Assembly (NCBI GenBank): GCA_030431975.1
Contig: JAUIHP010000002.1
Location: 248,001-312,000, forward strand
From: a bacterium
Lineage (GTDB): Bacteria > Eisenbacteria > RBG-16-71-46 > CAIMUX01
Length of the DNA: 64,000 nucleotides
Direction of reading: 5' to 3'
The translations under genes and the position numbers were made by a program. Below, piece by piece: positions 54,223 through 62,504 of this stretch (the stretch's first letter is position 1; the number at the start of each line of letters is the position of its first letter). The notes below the pieces were generated by a model, which made no database searches, was not told the DNA's origin, and saw nothing but the letters and a program-made list of their open reading frames with translations.

Positions 54223-54798
54223 TCAGTCCTGTCGGCCCAGGTCCGGGGTCATTTGCCGTTGCCAGCGTTCGTAGGCTTGGGTTTCAAATGGACAACCGGC
54301 CTCCAGGAATTCCTGAAGCAAAACCTCTGCCGCCAGACGGTCGACAGCTCCTTTGTCCATTCGCACTTTCTTCGGCGCGACTCTGAGTCGCTCCTCTGCT
54401 TCGCGGCTGGTCATCGTTTCATCCCACAAAGCCACCGGGAGTCCGAGATTCTGATCGAGCCACTTCGCGAGAGCAAAGATCTCGAGCACAAACGGAGATG
54501 GGACCGGGGACGTTGTTGGGATCGAGTTCGAAGTCGCCGAAATGGGCGTCGACGGGGCCGAGGTGGAAGTCGGAATCGGGTTCGAACTCGCAATGCCGTC
54601 TGCCGAGTGTTGCGCGTCGGGCACGGGAATCCCGATGACGACACCGGTGACTTCCCGGTCCTGGGCGACCTGCTGGACATGGCGACGCAGAGATTTCCCC
54701 ACTCCACTCACAAACGTGGGAATACCGGTGGCAAGGACGCGACCGACATCAGAGCAGGCCAGGCCCGTCCGTACCGAGCCGTAGTCCAAAGCCAACAC
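54223..54798 (-). CDS. ruvX: Putative Holliday junction resolvase / pre-16S rRNA nuclease RuvX
   Basis: The 191-residue RNase H-like nuclease has MLALDYGSVRTGLACSD (first catalytic Asp), the second strand VTGVVIGIPVPDAQ, LWDETMTSREAEERL (with Glu) and MDKGAVDRLAAEVLLQEFLEAG (last Asp). It is about 50 residues longer than typical YqgF (about 140) because of a Ser/Thr/Pro-rich insert after GIPVPD (about residues 70-105), unlike any conserved part. The GTG/TTG start is preceded by AGGACC. The operon continues to mltG. Confidence 0.9.
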   Translation of the reverse strand: MLALDYGSVRTGLACSDVGRVLATGIPTFVSGVGKSLRRHVQQVAQDREVTGVVIGIPVPDAQHSADGIASSNPIPTSTSAPSTPISATSNSIPTTSPVPSPFVLEIFALAKWLDQNLGLPVALWDETMTSREAEERLRVAPKKVRMDKGAVDRLAAEVLLQEFLEAGCPFETQAYERWQRQMTPDLGRQD

Positions 54799-54841
54799 AG
54801 GTCCTGTCGTCGCTTCGATGGGAGACTTCGAGACCAGAGGC

Positions 54842-55306
54842 TCAGGCCTCCGCTTCCGCCTCGGTTGACCGGGACTTGGTCATGCGGACGAGGGTTCCCT
54901 TCCCCATCCGGATGTCGAAGTCGACCGAATCCATCATGGCCCGCATGATGAAAATTCCGCGGCCGCGGCTCTTGAGGATTCCTTCCGGTCCGGTGGGATC
55001 CAGAGCCATCGCCTGGTCGATGTCGAAGCCTTCCCCCGCATCGTTGACCTCCACGACCAATTCGTCTTCGCCGAGCACGAATCGAAAGTGAACGGGAACT
55101 CCCGGGTTCTGCTCATGAGCGTGCTGAACTGCGTTGCTCGCCGCTTCGATGACGGAGTTGGCAATGGCGTCCACGTCGGCCTGTTCGAAGTCCATCTCAG
55201 AACAAATGGATTGCACGAGGCCGTCAAGCACGACGAGCAGTTCGAGACGGCTCGGCATGCTGAACTCGATGACCCGGTCCTGGGGATAGTCACGCGGACT
55301 CGACAT
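54842..55306 (-). CDS. Anti-sigma factor kinase (RsbW/SpoIIAB-like ATPase)
   Basis: The 154-residue GHKL-type ATPase carries an N-box ANSVIEAASNAVQHAHEQNP and a G1 box VVEVNDAGEGFDIDQ with RGRGIFIMRAMMDSV (G2-like). RsbW-type kinases bind a sigma factor or phosphorylate their STAS antagonist. That antagonist is encoded 8 bp upstream, giving a partner-switching pair. No cognate sigma factor or PP2C phosphatase gene is in the window. The last six residues alternate Glu/Ala (TEAEAEA), a hexamer tract. Confidence 0.92.
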   Translation of the reverse strand: MSSPRDYPQDRVIEFSMPSRLELLVVLDGLVQSICSEMDFEQADVDAIANSVIEAASNAVQHAHEQNPGVPVHFRFVLGEDELVVEVNDAGEGFDIDQAMALDPTGPEGILKSRGRGIFIMRAMMDSVDFDIRMGKGTLVRMTKSRSTEAEAEA

Positions 55307-55314
55307 GGGGACGA

Positions 55315-55680
55315 TCAGCTCTTCTGACCTTCGGACGTTTCCCCTTCGAAGCTGGCGAGAGCTTCGTCTTCTTTATCGAATACCTGGAATACGGTATTCA
55401 GGCGCGTCACCATGAAGATGGAATCGATCCGGCTGGAGATTCGCATCAGCTTCACCTTGCCACCGTTCTGCGTGGCCGTGATGTGCGCGGACATGAGGAT
55501 GCCCAGCCCCGTCGAGTTGACCCAGGAGACGTCCTTGAGATCGATGAGGATGTTCCGGTAGCCCTGGTTGAGAGCGGAGAGAATGGTCTCCCGTACCGCA
55601 TCCGCATCCGGACCACCCATGAGCTGTCCGGACAGCCGAACTACGTAGACGTCACCGATGGCTTCCTGCTTGATCTTCAT
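55315..55680 (-). CDS. STAS-domain anti-sigma factor antagonist
   Basis: The 121-residue single STAS domain has DLKDVSWVNSTGLGILMSAH, in which NSTGLG gives the phosphorylatable Ser of SpoIIAA/RsbV. This fits a partner-switch with the kinase encoded next to it. ATG 55680 overlaps the rluD stop by 4 nt, so it is coupled. GAGAGGGG lies about 9 nt upstream. Its effect on transcription is inferred from family. Confidence 0.93.
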   Translation of the reverse strand: MKIKQEAIGDVYVVRLSGQLMGGPDADAVRETILSALNQGYRNILIDLKDVSWVNSTGLGILMSAHITATQNGGKVKLMRISSRIDSIFMVTRLNTVFQVFDKEDEALASFEGETSEGQKS

Positions 55681-56663
55681 ACCGACATTCCCCTCTCCGT
55701 GAGGCGTAACAATACTTCGTCCATATCCTGCGGAACGGGGGCCTCGAACCGGACCCGCTGATCGTCCTCCGGGCGACTGAAGGAAAGATGATAGGCATGA
55801 AGGGCTTGTCGATTCAACCGACGCGCCCACCGGTTGTAGAAAGGGCGGTCCGCCTCCGTGACCCTCTCCAGCCAGAATGCGTCCCTTCCGTAGGTCGGGT
55901 CCGCAAAAATCGGGTGTCCGATGTGCTTCATGTGGACCCGAATCTGGTGGGTCCGCCCAGTCTCCAGGGTCACTTCGAGCAGAGAAAGATGCTCGAAACG
56001 ACCAATGACCCGCCAGGATGTCGCCGCCGGGCGCCCACTGCGACGAACCACCATCCGTGTCCGGTCCTGGGTGCTTCGGCCAATCGGAGCGTCGATCCGC
56101 CCGGCCTCCGCCGTGGGCTCTCCCCAAACGAGAGCGATGTATCGCCGCGAGGCCGTCCGCTCTCGAATCTGACTCCCAAGCGAAAGGAAGGCCCCCGGAG
56201 TCCGGGCCACGACGAGAAGCCCGGAAGTCAGGCGGTCGAGACGGTGCACGATCCCAGGGCGGTTGGGCGGACCGGGAGCCTGCCAATCCTTGTACCTGTG
56301 AAGGAGACCGTGGACGAGCGTGTCGCGCTGGGGCCCCGAACCCGGATGGACTTGCAAGCCGGACGGTTTGTCCACGACCACCCACTCATCCGACTCCCCC
56401 ACCACGCCGAAATCGACGGGTACGGGAACGAGGTCGGGAATGGTGAGATTCGGAAGTCGAACCGTGACCGTCTGACCCTGCGTGACGGTGTGCCTTGCCG
56501 GGAGCGTCTCACCGTCGACATGAACACGGCCGGCCTTGATCCAGGACTGCACCTGAGAACGGGAGACGTCGTCCAGCTGCTCGGTCAGCCAGCGATCGAG
56601 CCTTTCGCCGGCTTCCGTCGGAGCCACGGCAAAGACCTTTTCCTGTTCCGGGCTCTCACTCAT
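55677..56663 (-). CDS. rluD: RluD-type 23S rRNA pseudouridine synthase
   Basis: The 328-residue protein has an N-terminal S4 domain (ERLDRWLTEQLDDVSRSQVQSWI), the catalytic Asp in GIVHRLDRLTSGLLVVART, VWGEPTAEAGRIDAPIGR and HQIRVHMKHIGHPIFADPTYG. These belong to RluA/RluC/RluD. Which pseudouridine sites it modifies is not certain. ATG 56663 is chosen over an extended frame to 56852 that overlaps lspA. Confidence 0.93.
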   Translation of the reverse strand: MSESPEQEKVFAVAPTEAGERLDRWLTEQLDDVSRSQVQSWIKAGRVHVDGETLPARHTVTQGQTVTVRLPNLTIPDLVPVPVDFGVVGESDEWVVVDKPSGLQVHPGSGPQRDTLVHGLLHRYKDWQAPGPPNRPGIVHRLDRLTSGLLVVARTPGAFLSLGSQIRERTASRRYIALVWGEPTAEAGRIDAPIGRSTQDRTRMVVRRSGRPAATSWRVIGRFEHLSLLEVTLETGRTHQIRVHMKHIGHPIFADPTYGRDAFWLERVTEADRPFYNRWARRLNRQALHAYHLSFSRPEDDQRVRFEAPVPQDMDEVLLRLTERGMSV

Positions 56664-56676
56664 CACAGCCCTCAGT

Positions 56677-57201
56677 CTAGTCGGCCGGCAACGAACGGCC
56701 GGACTCCGATACGGAATTCGGTCCGTTTTCCGAATCCGAAGTCTCTTCGGGAGAACCTTCGCGAAGCATTTGCAAAGCAAGAAGCACGACTCCGACGGAG
56801 ATGCCGGAGTCCGCAATGTTGAAATACGGCCAACGATTGTCGCCAATCCCAATGTTGATGAAGTCGATGACCTTGCCCAACCAAAGGCGGTCGATCAGGT
56901 TTCCGATGGCGCCGCCCAGAATCAGACCAAGGGCAATCAGGGTCCACGGTCGCTGGTAACGGGGAGAGCGGGCGAGCCCGAACAAGACGAACACCGACAG
57001 AATGGAAACCGCAACGAAGACCCAACGGTTTCCTTCGAAGAGGCCGAAGGCCGCGCCGTAATTGTGAATGTAGGTCCAGTGGAACCAGTCACCGAAAACG
57101 GGAATGGACTGATACAGGTCCATGTTGCGATACACGATCTGCTTCGTGATGATGTCGCAGATGAGGACGAAGGCCGCAACCGGGAAGAAGAGTCGCATCA
57201 T
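56677..57201 (-). CDS. lspA: Lipoprotein signal peptidase (signal peptidase II)
   Basis: The 174-residue four-helix enzyme cleaves prolipoproteins. The family signatures GGAIGNLIDRLWLGKVIDFI and FNIADSGISVGVVLL contain the two catalytic Asp residues (IDR ... NIAD). Its presence agrees with the many lipobox proteins in this window. It ends 13 bp before rluD. Confidence 0.95.
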   Translation of the reverse strand: MMRLFFPVAAFVLICDIITKQIVYRNMDLYQSIPVFGDWFHWTYIHNYGAAFGLFEGNRWVFVAVSILSVFVLFGLARSPRYQRPWTLIALGLILGGAIGNLIDRLWLGKVIDFINIGIGDNRWPYFNIADSGISVGVVLLALQMLREGSPEETSDSENGPNSVSESGRSLPAD

Positions 57202-57219
57202 GGTCCGGTTCCCCGTTCT

Positions 57220-58095
57220 TTAGTTCGAACCCGGCGACGAGTCCGAATCGGATGAGGAAACTCTCGTGGTGTCCTTGTAGGACGAGACCAGACGGACGAG
57301 AAGTCGAGTCATCTTCGGGGCCGCCTTGGCAGCGTGCGCCAGAATCTTCGGAATGTCGACCGGTTCCAATGCGTCCGGAAGTCCCATGTCGGTAATCGCT
57401 GCCAGGGCACAAACCTTCATTCCACCGTGGACGGCGACGAGGTTTTCGGGGACGAGCGACATGCCGACGACGTCGCCACCGATCCAGCGCAGAAAGCGGT
57501 ACTCGGCCCGCGTCTCCAAGTTGGGTCCGGCCACCGCAACGAAGACCCCTTTGCGCAGCGTGATCTGCTCTTCGAGAGCGAGGCGCTCCACCCGCTCTGC
57601 CATCTCCAGATCGTAAGGTTCGGACATGTCCGGGAAGCGCGGCCCGAGACTGTCGTCATTCGGGCCGATGAGCGGGTTGTCACCCATCAGATTGATATGG
57701 TCGGTCGTGAGAAAGAGGTCTCCCGGTTTCTGTCCGGGATCCATTCCGCCGACGGCATTCGTAAGGACGAGCCGCTCCACTCCCAGGCCGCGCAGTACGC
57801 GGATGGGAAAGGTCACCTCCTCCATGGAATAGCCTTCGTAATAGTGAACGCGTCCGCTCATGACGACCAGCGGATGGCCGGCGAGCAAACCGCATTCGAG
57901 AACCCCCGCGTGGCTCTCCGCCGTCGAGGTCGGAAAGTGGGGAATCTCGCCGTAGGGGATCCGAGCCTGCACGTCCATTTCCTCGGACACAGCGCCGAGG
58001 CCGGTTCCGAGAACGAAGCCGAACTCCGGAGTCTCGCTCCAACGGCTGCGGATGAATGCGCAAGCCTCGTCGATGCGCTCCTTGAGTTCTGACAC
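57220..58095 (-). CDS. Purine nucleoside phosphorylase (PNP-I family)
   Basis: This enzyme cleaves purine nucleosides with phosphate. The 291-residue protein shows FVLGTGLGAVSEEM, MSGRVHYYEGYSMEEVTFPIRV, TNAVGGMDPGQKPGDLFLTTDH, LETRAEYRFLRWIGGDVVGMS and AITDMGLP, typical of trimeric PNP. The C-terminus has an extra Ser/Asp-rich tail. The start is GTG 58095 with AAGGTGAT upstream. A longer frame to 58251 includes imperfect repeats and is not convincing. It lies between divIVA and lspA. Confidence 0.92.
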   Translation of the reverse strand: MSELKERIDEACAFIRSRWSETPEFGFVLGTGLGAVSEEMDVQARIPYGEIPHFPTSTAESHAGVLECGLLAGHPLVVMSGRVHYYEGYSMEEVTFPIRVLRGLGVERLVLTNAVGGMDPGQKPGDLFLTTDHINLMGDNPLIGPNDDSLGPRFPDMSEPYDLEMAERVERLALEEQITLRKGVFVAVAGPNLETRAEYRFLRWIGGDVVGMSLVPENLVAVHGGMKVCALAAITDMGLPDALEPVDIPKILAHAAKAAPKMTRLLVRLVSSYKDTTRVSSSDSDSSPGSN

Positions 58096-58113
58096 TTCGC
58101 GATCACCTTCTGT

Positions 58114-58158
58114 TTGACTACGAACAAGCTGGCTATGAACGACCTGGCTATGAACAGC
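58114..58158. repeat. Imperfect 15-bp direct repeats upstream of PNP
   Basis: Units CTGGCTATGAACGAC (58129-58143) and CTGGCTATGAACAGC (58144-58158) follow a diverged unit (GACTACGAACAAG). They lie between divIVA and the PNP start. Confidence 0.5.
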
Positions 58159-58253
58159 GAGGCCGGGCTTCCGCAGCTCCACGAGAAGTCCCGGCCCTAT
58201 TCGTCTTTTCGTATCGACCGAACCCTGGGGCGGCTCGACCCATACATTCACTC

Positions 58254-59192
58254 CTAGCGATCCAGATCGCTCTCCCGACTGGCGTCGACCTGGAAGAATC
58301 CTTCCCGTCGTTCCTGCACTTCGAAGAAGGCATCCGCGTCACCGCCGGCCGAATCCTCGGTCGGCGCCGATCGAAACGCTTCCTGCTCTTCAAACGGAAG
58401 TCCGTTGTCGTTCCAGTCCTCCGCAGCAAAAGATTCACCGATGCGCTCGGTCAGATCCGGATCCGGCCCTGCAGAAAAGGTTCCGTGATCGACCATGCTG
58501 AAGGACCCCACGGAAGATGGAAGATCGAGATCCTCGTGCTGCTCGTGACCGTGCACGTCATCTCGGTCGTCGACGGAAACGGTGTCGACGCGCGATCCGA
58601 CGGCCGCGGATGCATTTCGCCCCATTGCGGACTGGGCAACCATACCCTCGATCGATCCGAACCCGGCTGAACTCGCCTGGTCGCGTGCGCCCGCCCGGAT
58701 GAGCGCGTCATGGGCGTCGTCCTCGATTGCGTCGATTTCGGAAACCTGATTCTCGTGCTCGGACAGGATACTGAGCTGTCCCTCGAGCATCGTCCGGAAC
58801 CGACGGACGTAGGTTTCCTTCTTGCTGCGAAGCGTCTCGACCTCGTTGACCAGCCGCTGCAGGCGTTCACGCGAGTCTTCCAGAATGCGCTCCGCGCGTG
58901 CATTGGCATCCTGAATGATACGGGCGGCCTCACGATCCGAAGCTTCCTTCGACTCGCTGGCAATCCGCTCCGCGGTAACAAGAGAGTTCCGCAGGCTCTT
59001 TTCCAAGTCGCGGTACTCTTCCAGTCTTTCTTCCTGATAACTGAGCTTCTCAGCCATCATGGCATTGTCCTGCACGACGCGCTCGAACTCCGACGCAACG
59101 AGTTCGAGAAACATCCGCACCTCTTCCGGATCGACCCCACGCAAAGTGCGTTTGAAGGTCTGCTTCCGGATGTCCAACGGGGAGAGCTGCAT
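58254..59192 (-). CDS. DivIVA-domain coiled-coil protein
   Basis: The 312-residue protein starts with the DivIVA lipid-binding segment MQLSPLDIRKQTFKRTLRG and VDPEEVRMFLELVASEFERV. A coiled coil follows (about 35-160), then a Ser/Asp-rich, low-complexity tail with many His/Asp/Glu. DivIVA proteins mark negative membrane curvature at poles or septa and recruit partners for division or growth. The GGAGGTG Shine-Dalgarno sequence lies just before ATG 59192. Confidence 0.9.
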   Translation of the reverse strand: MQLSPLDIRKQTFKRTLRGVDPEEVRMFLELVASEFERVVQDNAMMAEKLSYQEERLEEYRDLEKSLRNSLVTAERIASESKEASDREAARIIQDANARAERILEDSRERLQRLVNEVETLRSKKETYVRRFRTMLEGQLSILSEHENQVSEIDAIEDDAHDALIRAGARDQASSAGFGSIEGMVAQSAMGRNASAAVGSRVDTVSVDDRDDVHGHEQHEDLDLPSSVGSFSMVDHGTFSAGPDPDLTERIGESFAAEDWNDNGLPFEEQEAFRSAPTEDSAGGDADAFFEVQERREGFFQVDASRESDLDR

Positions 59193-59342
59193 GCGACACC
59201 TCCGGTGTGTTTCCTGGCTTCCCCTGCCCTTAAGCTCCGGACCTCTTCGGCTCTTCAAGAGATCCCCCAGCGGAGCTCCCCGAGGCAGTCTCATGGCACC
59301 CGGCCTCGGGTTTCCAGGCGCCAGAGTTCCCCGAGGCTGGGA

Positions 59343-59371
59343 ACAGTACAAACAGACCCGAATCGGCGCAA
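59343..59371 (-). promoter_or_regulatory. Candidate promoter for divIVA
   Basis: -35 TTGCGC (59366-59371), a 17-bp spacer and -10 TACTGT (59343-59348) on the minus strand, about 150 nt before the ATG. Both boxes are weak matches. It is in the 320-bp divergent region 59193-59512. Confidence 0.35.
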
Positions 59372-59461
59372 ATAGTTTTCCGCCTATATCTTCGGAAAAT
59401 CAGATCACCCCGCTTCCGGGGACTTTGACGTGTGTCGCGGGTGTTTCCCTCATTTGGATCC

Positions 59462-59490
59462 TTGTGATCACGACTTCTTGTCTGTACACT
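59462..59490 (+). promoter_or_regulatory. Candidate promoter for the metalloprotease gene
   Basis: -35 TTGTGA (59462-59467), a 17-bp spacer and -10 TACACT (59485-59490). This leaves a leader of about 16 nt to ATG 59513, or about 46 nt to the alternative GTG 59543. Confidence 0.45.
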
Positions 59491-59512
59491 ATTCCGTAAG
59501 CATTCCTCGAAG

Positions 59513-61969
59513 ATGCGGCCCGGGCACCCAGATCGGTGTCACGTGCTTCCAAACTCCGTCAAACGTTGGATCGGACCTTCTCTGGCCGTGGGTGTCTTCG
59601 TACTCGCGGCCCTGGTTGCACGCACCCCTTCCCACGAACCGGCCGACGTGCAGGAAGACCGGCCCCTCTCGGACTGGTTCGAAGAGACCGGACTCGACTG
59701 GCAAGTCGTGGTCGACATCGAATCCCCCGTCGGCCGGCATCAACGCTTCCGCCCCTTCCACGGCGATGTCGAGTTCCGAGGTGTGGACGTGCGCCAGATG
59801 GAACGCGTCACCGGTCATTCCGGGGAGACCTGGATGCTCCCCCACCGTGCGAACGCCATCGTCGGAGTCCGCGGTCAGACCATCGAGGTCGAAGATCGCG
59901 TGGAGTTCCGTCCGTTCGCCGACTGGGCCCGGCTTCAGCGTGAAGCCATCCGCTTTGAAGGCCTGACCGACTTTGACGCCCTCACGAGCGCTCTCGACGG
60001 GGCCAGGCGCGTGATCCGGGTCAGTCGGTCGGGCCACACCTTTCACGTCGAAGGCACGTGGAACCCGGCTCTATCCCGCGGGGAGAAGCCGAACCCGTCC
60101 GGGAATGCGGCCTCATCCAACGCCGGTCAGGCTCTTCGGTCCCAGGTGGCGCACCTCCTCTCGACCCATCCGACACTGAATGAGATCGATGCGCCCGTCC
60201 CCATCTCCATTCGCTTCGAAGCCGAGTCCGGAGTCGGGGTCGAAATCGAAGACCTACGCCGTCACGCTCAGGGCCGCGCGCTGATCTTCGATCCAAACCC
60301 GGTTGCGGAGAGCGGGAATCCAACCCTGCGGGACGGCGACCCCGTCGAGAGCTACCGAGTGTGGCGGGATCTCGAGAGATTGAGAAACGACGGCACTCTC
60401 CGAGGAGAGTGGGTCGAGGCCTACACGGATGTTCCTCCCCTTGCCCTGGAACCGTTTCGTGAGTTCGTCTACCGCTCGACCGATCCGCGTTTCGAGCAGG
60501 CAATGGCCTACTACCATGGCGACCGTTCCTTCCAACGACTCCCCGACCTCGGCTTCACCGGCGTGATGGACGGGCCGCGATCTCTGCGTGTTCACGGAAG
60601 CCGCCTCGACAACTCCTGGTATTCGCCCGTCACTCGCCAGATCGTTTTCGGAAGCGGTGGCGTCGACGATGCCGAAGATGCCGACATCATCCTTCACGAA
60701 ACAGGACACGCCATCCATGACGCTCTCGTTCCGGGCTTCGGTTCCGGTGATACGCGTGCCATTAGCGAAGGGTTCTCCGACTACTGGGCCGCGTCCCTGA
60801 CCGGACACGCCTGCGTCGGAGACTGGGATGCGACGACCTACGGCCCTCCCTGCCTGCGCCGCGCCGACGAGGACATGCGCTTCCCGAATTCCCTCATCGG
60901 AAACGCTCACAAGGACGGAAGACTCTGGAGTTCGATTCTTTGGGAAGCGCGCAAAGTGTTGGGCCCGGAGACCGCAGATGTACTTGCTCTGACCGCATTC
61001 TTTCATCAGTCGACGGACTCGAGTTGGGAAGAAGCCGCGATGGGACTGCTGCAGGCAGCCTACCGCCTGGGCGTCGGCGAAGACGTCGAGCCGATTCTGG
61101 TCTGGCGCGGCTTTCTCGCACAGGAGATCTCTCTCGACCTCGCTCCCACCGATACGCTGCGCGTCGACCTCGCCGGCGTCGTGCAATGCGTGGGTCATCC
61201 GGTGGAGCGACTGCGTTTGACGGGCGAAGGCGTCTTCCAGTTCGAGGCTCCCAACCAACGTTCGTCTTCACTGTCGCCGTGGATCGTTCCGTTGGCTCCG
61301 GCAGAAGTCTCGGAGGATCTGCGTCTGGGCGGAGAGTGGATGCTGACCGGATCCCGCCTCGACGTGGAACTCGTCTGGTCGAAGGGCCCCGCGAAACTAA
61401 GAGCGGCGATGGAATGGGAAACGGACACCGGGGTTCTGGAGTGGACGATCCTGGAAGTCAGTCATCCGGAAGCCTTGGACCCGGCTTGGAGCGGCGGCGG
61501 ACTTCAGGCGGTGGGACCGTTCGAGTTCGTCGATTGGAACGCGGAGGAACTTGCCTGGACCGGAACCCGTGGTTTTGAAGGAACTCATGATCACGAAAGC
61601 CTCTTTCGCGCTGGTGAGCGCTTCCGTCTGGAATCCACCGAGGACGGGCAACTGCGACTGACTCGAATTGCCTCGGGCCGACATCTCCCCGGCCGGGGCG
61701 CATTCATCGTCGCCCAACCCAATCCTTTCCGGGGACAGACGGAGATCACGGTCTTTTCCGCGGAGCCCTGGACTGCTGGCCTGAACATCTTCGACGCTGG
61801 CGGTCGCCGCGTCTTTCACCTGGATCGCAGGAACCTGCCTCGGGGAGTTTCAAGCTGGTTTTGGGATGGACGGGATGCCGACGGTCTTGCCCTTCCTGCC
61901 GGAAAGTACTTCGCACGAACGCGGTCCGGGCAGGAAGAAGCGACCACGCCTCTCACTTTGATCCGCTAG
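59513..61969 (+). CDS. Secreted gluzincin metalloprotease with FlgD-like C-terminus
   Basis: The 818-residue exported protein has a signal peptide (WIGPSLAVGVFVLAALVA) and a propeptide-like N-terminal third. The zinc protease motif IILHETGHAIHD (HExxH) lies at about residue 396, with the third ligand Glu in ISEGFSDYWAAS as in M4/M36-type gluzincins. A beta-rich part follows, and a C-terminal domain starting AQPNPFRGQTEITVF and ending with a GKYFARTRSG strand. This domain is like that of the C25 protein at 26.2 kb. The start could be ATG 59513 or GTG 59543. The exact peptidase family is unknown to me. Confidence 0.88.
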   Translation: MRPGHPDRCHVLPNSVKRWIGPSLAVGVFVLAALVARTPSHEPADVQEDRPLSDWFEETGLDWQVVVDIESPVGRHQRFRPFHGDVEFRGVDVRQMERVTGHSGETWMLPHRANAIVGVRGQTIEVEDRVEFRPFADWARLQREAIRFEGLTDFDALTSALDGARRVIRVSRSGHTFHVEGTWNPALSRGEKPNPSGNAASSNAGQALRSQVAHLLSTHPTLNEIDAPVPISIRFEAESGVGVEIEDLRRHAQGRALIFDPNPVAESGNPTLRDGDPVESYRVWRDLERLRNDGTLRGEWVEAYTDVPPLALEPFREFVYRSTDPRFEQAMAYYHGDRSFQRLPDLGFTGVMDGPRSLRVHGSRLDNSWYSPVTRQIVFGSGGVDDAEDADIILHETGHAIHDALVPGFGSGDTRAISEGFSDYWAASLTGHACVGDWDATTYGPPCLRRADEDMRFPNSLIGNAHKDGRLWSSILWEARKVLGPETADVLALTAFFHQSTDSSWEEAAMGLLQAAYRLGVGEDVEPILVWRGFLAQEISLDLAPTDTLRVDLAGVVQCVGHPVERLRLTGEGVFQFEAPNQRSSSLSPWIVPLAPAEVSEDLRLGGEWMLTGSRLDVELVWSKGPAKLRAAMEWETDTGVLEWTILEVSHPEALDPAWSGGGLQAVGPFEFVDWNAEELAWTGTRGFEGTHDHESLFRAGERFRLESTEDGQLRLTRIASGRHLPGRGAFIVAQPNPFRGQTEITVFSAEPWTAGLNIFDAGGRRVFHLDRRNLPRGVSSWFWDGRDADGLALPAGKYFARTRSGQEEATTPLTLIR

Positions 61970-61974
61970 AGCAG

Positions 61975-62496
61975 TTATTCCGGCTCCGTCACCCACGGTA
62001 GGAGCGGCCCCTCGAGCGCGATGCGCAGGGCCAGGGCGTCCACGGTGGTGAGGTTCCGAGACTCAGAATCGACGACCAGAAACTCGCGACGAAGTTGGCT
62101 CCACGAGATCCAGCGGTGCTCCCCGGCCTCGGCCGTTTCCATGGTTTCCGCAGCAGTATCCGAAACCCGGCCGGCGAAGTACTGACCGTGGATCGGAGCC
62201 GATTTTCCAGCGACCTCCACGGTCACGAGCGGAATCAGAAGCCGCGCTTCTCCTCCGAAGCGGTCGGTCTCCGTTGTCGTCGGTTGGCCGAGCCACGTTA
62301 CCAATGGGATTCCGGTCTCTTCGCGGACTTCTCGTTCCAGCGCCTGCAGAAGGCCCTCTCCCCTCTCGATCCGGCCGCCCGGCAATTCCCAGAAGCCCGA
62401 GTAGAGGTCCCCCGGTTTGGTTCGTCTCTGAATGAGTAGACGTCCGGTCTCGGAAAGAAGAACGGCTTTGGCAAAGGGGATCGCAACTTCGGCCAC
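61975..62496 (-). CDS. Nudix hydrolase (MutT-like)
   Basis: The 173-residue protein contains a complete Nudix box, G-x5-E-x7-REVREETGI, within GFWELPGGRIERGE and onward. It probably hydrolyses a nucleoside diphosphate derivative such as oxidised dNTP or dinucleotide. GTG 62496 lies 8 bp after the lipoprotein stop with GAGG upstream. The open frame reaches 62670 inside the lipoprotein gene, which I reject. It is convergent with the metalloprotease, with a 5-bp gap. Confidence 0.86.
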   Translation of the reverse strand: MAEVAIPFAKAVLLSETGRLLIQRRTKPGDLYSGFWELPGGRIERGEGLLQALEREVREETGIPLVTWLGQPTTTETDRFGGEARLLIPLVTVEVAGKSAPIHGQYFAGRVSDTAAETMETAEAGEHRWISWSQLRREFLVVDSESRNLTTVDALALRIALEGPLLPWVTEPE

Positions 62497-62504
62497 GGCG
62501 AGCC

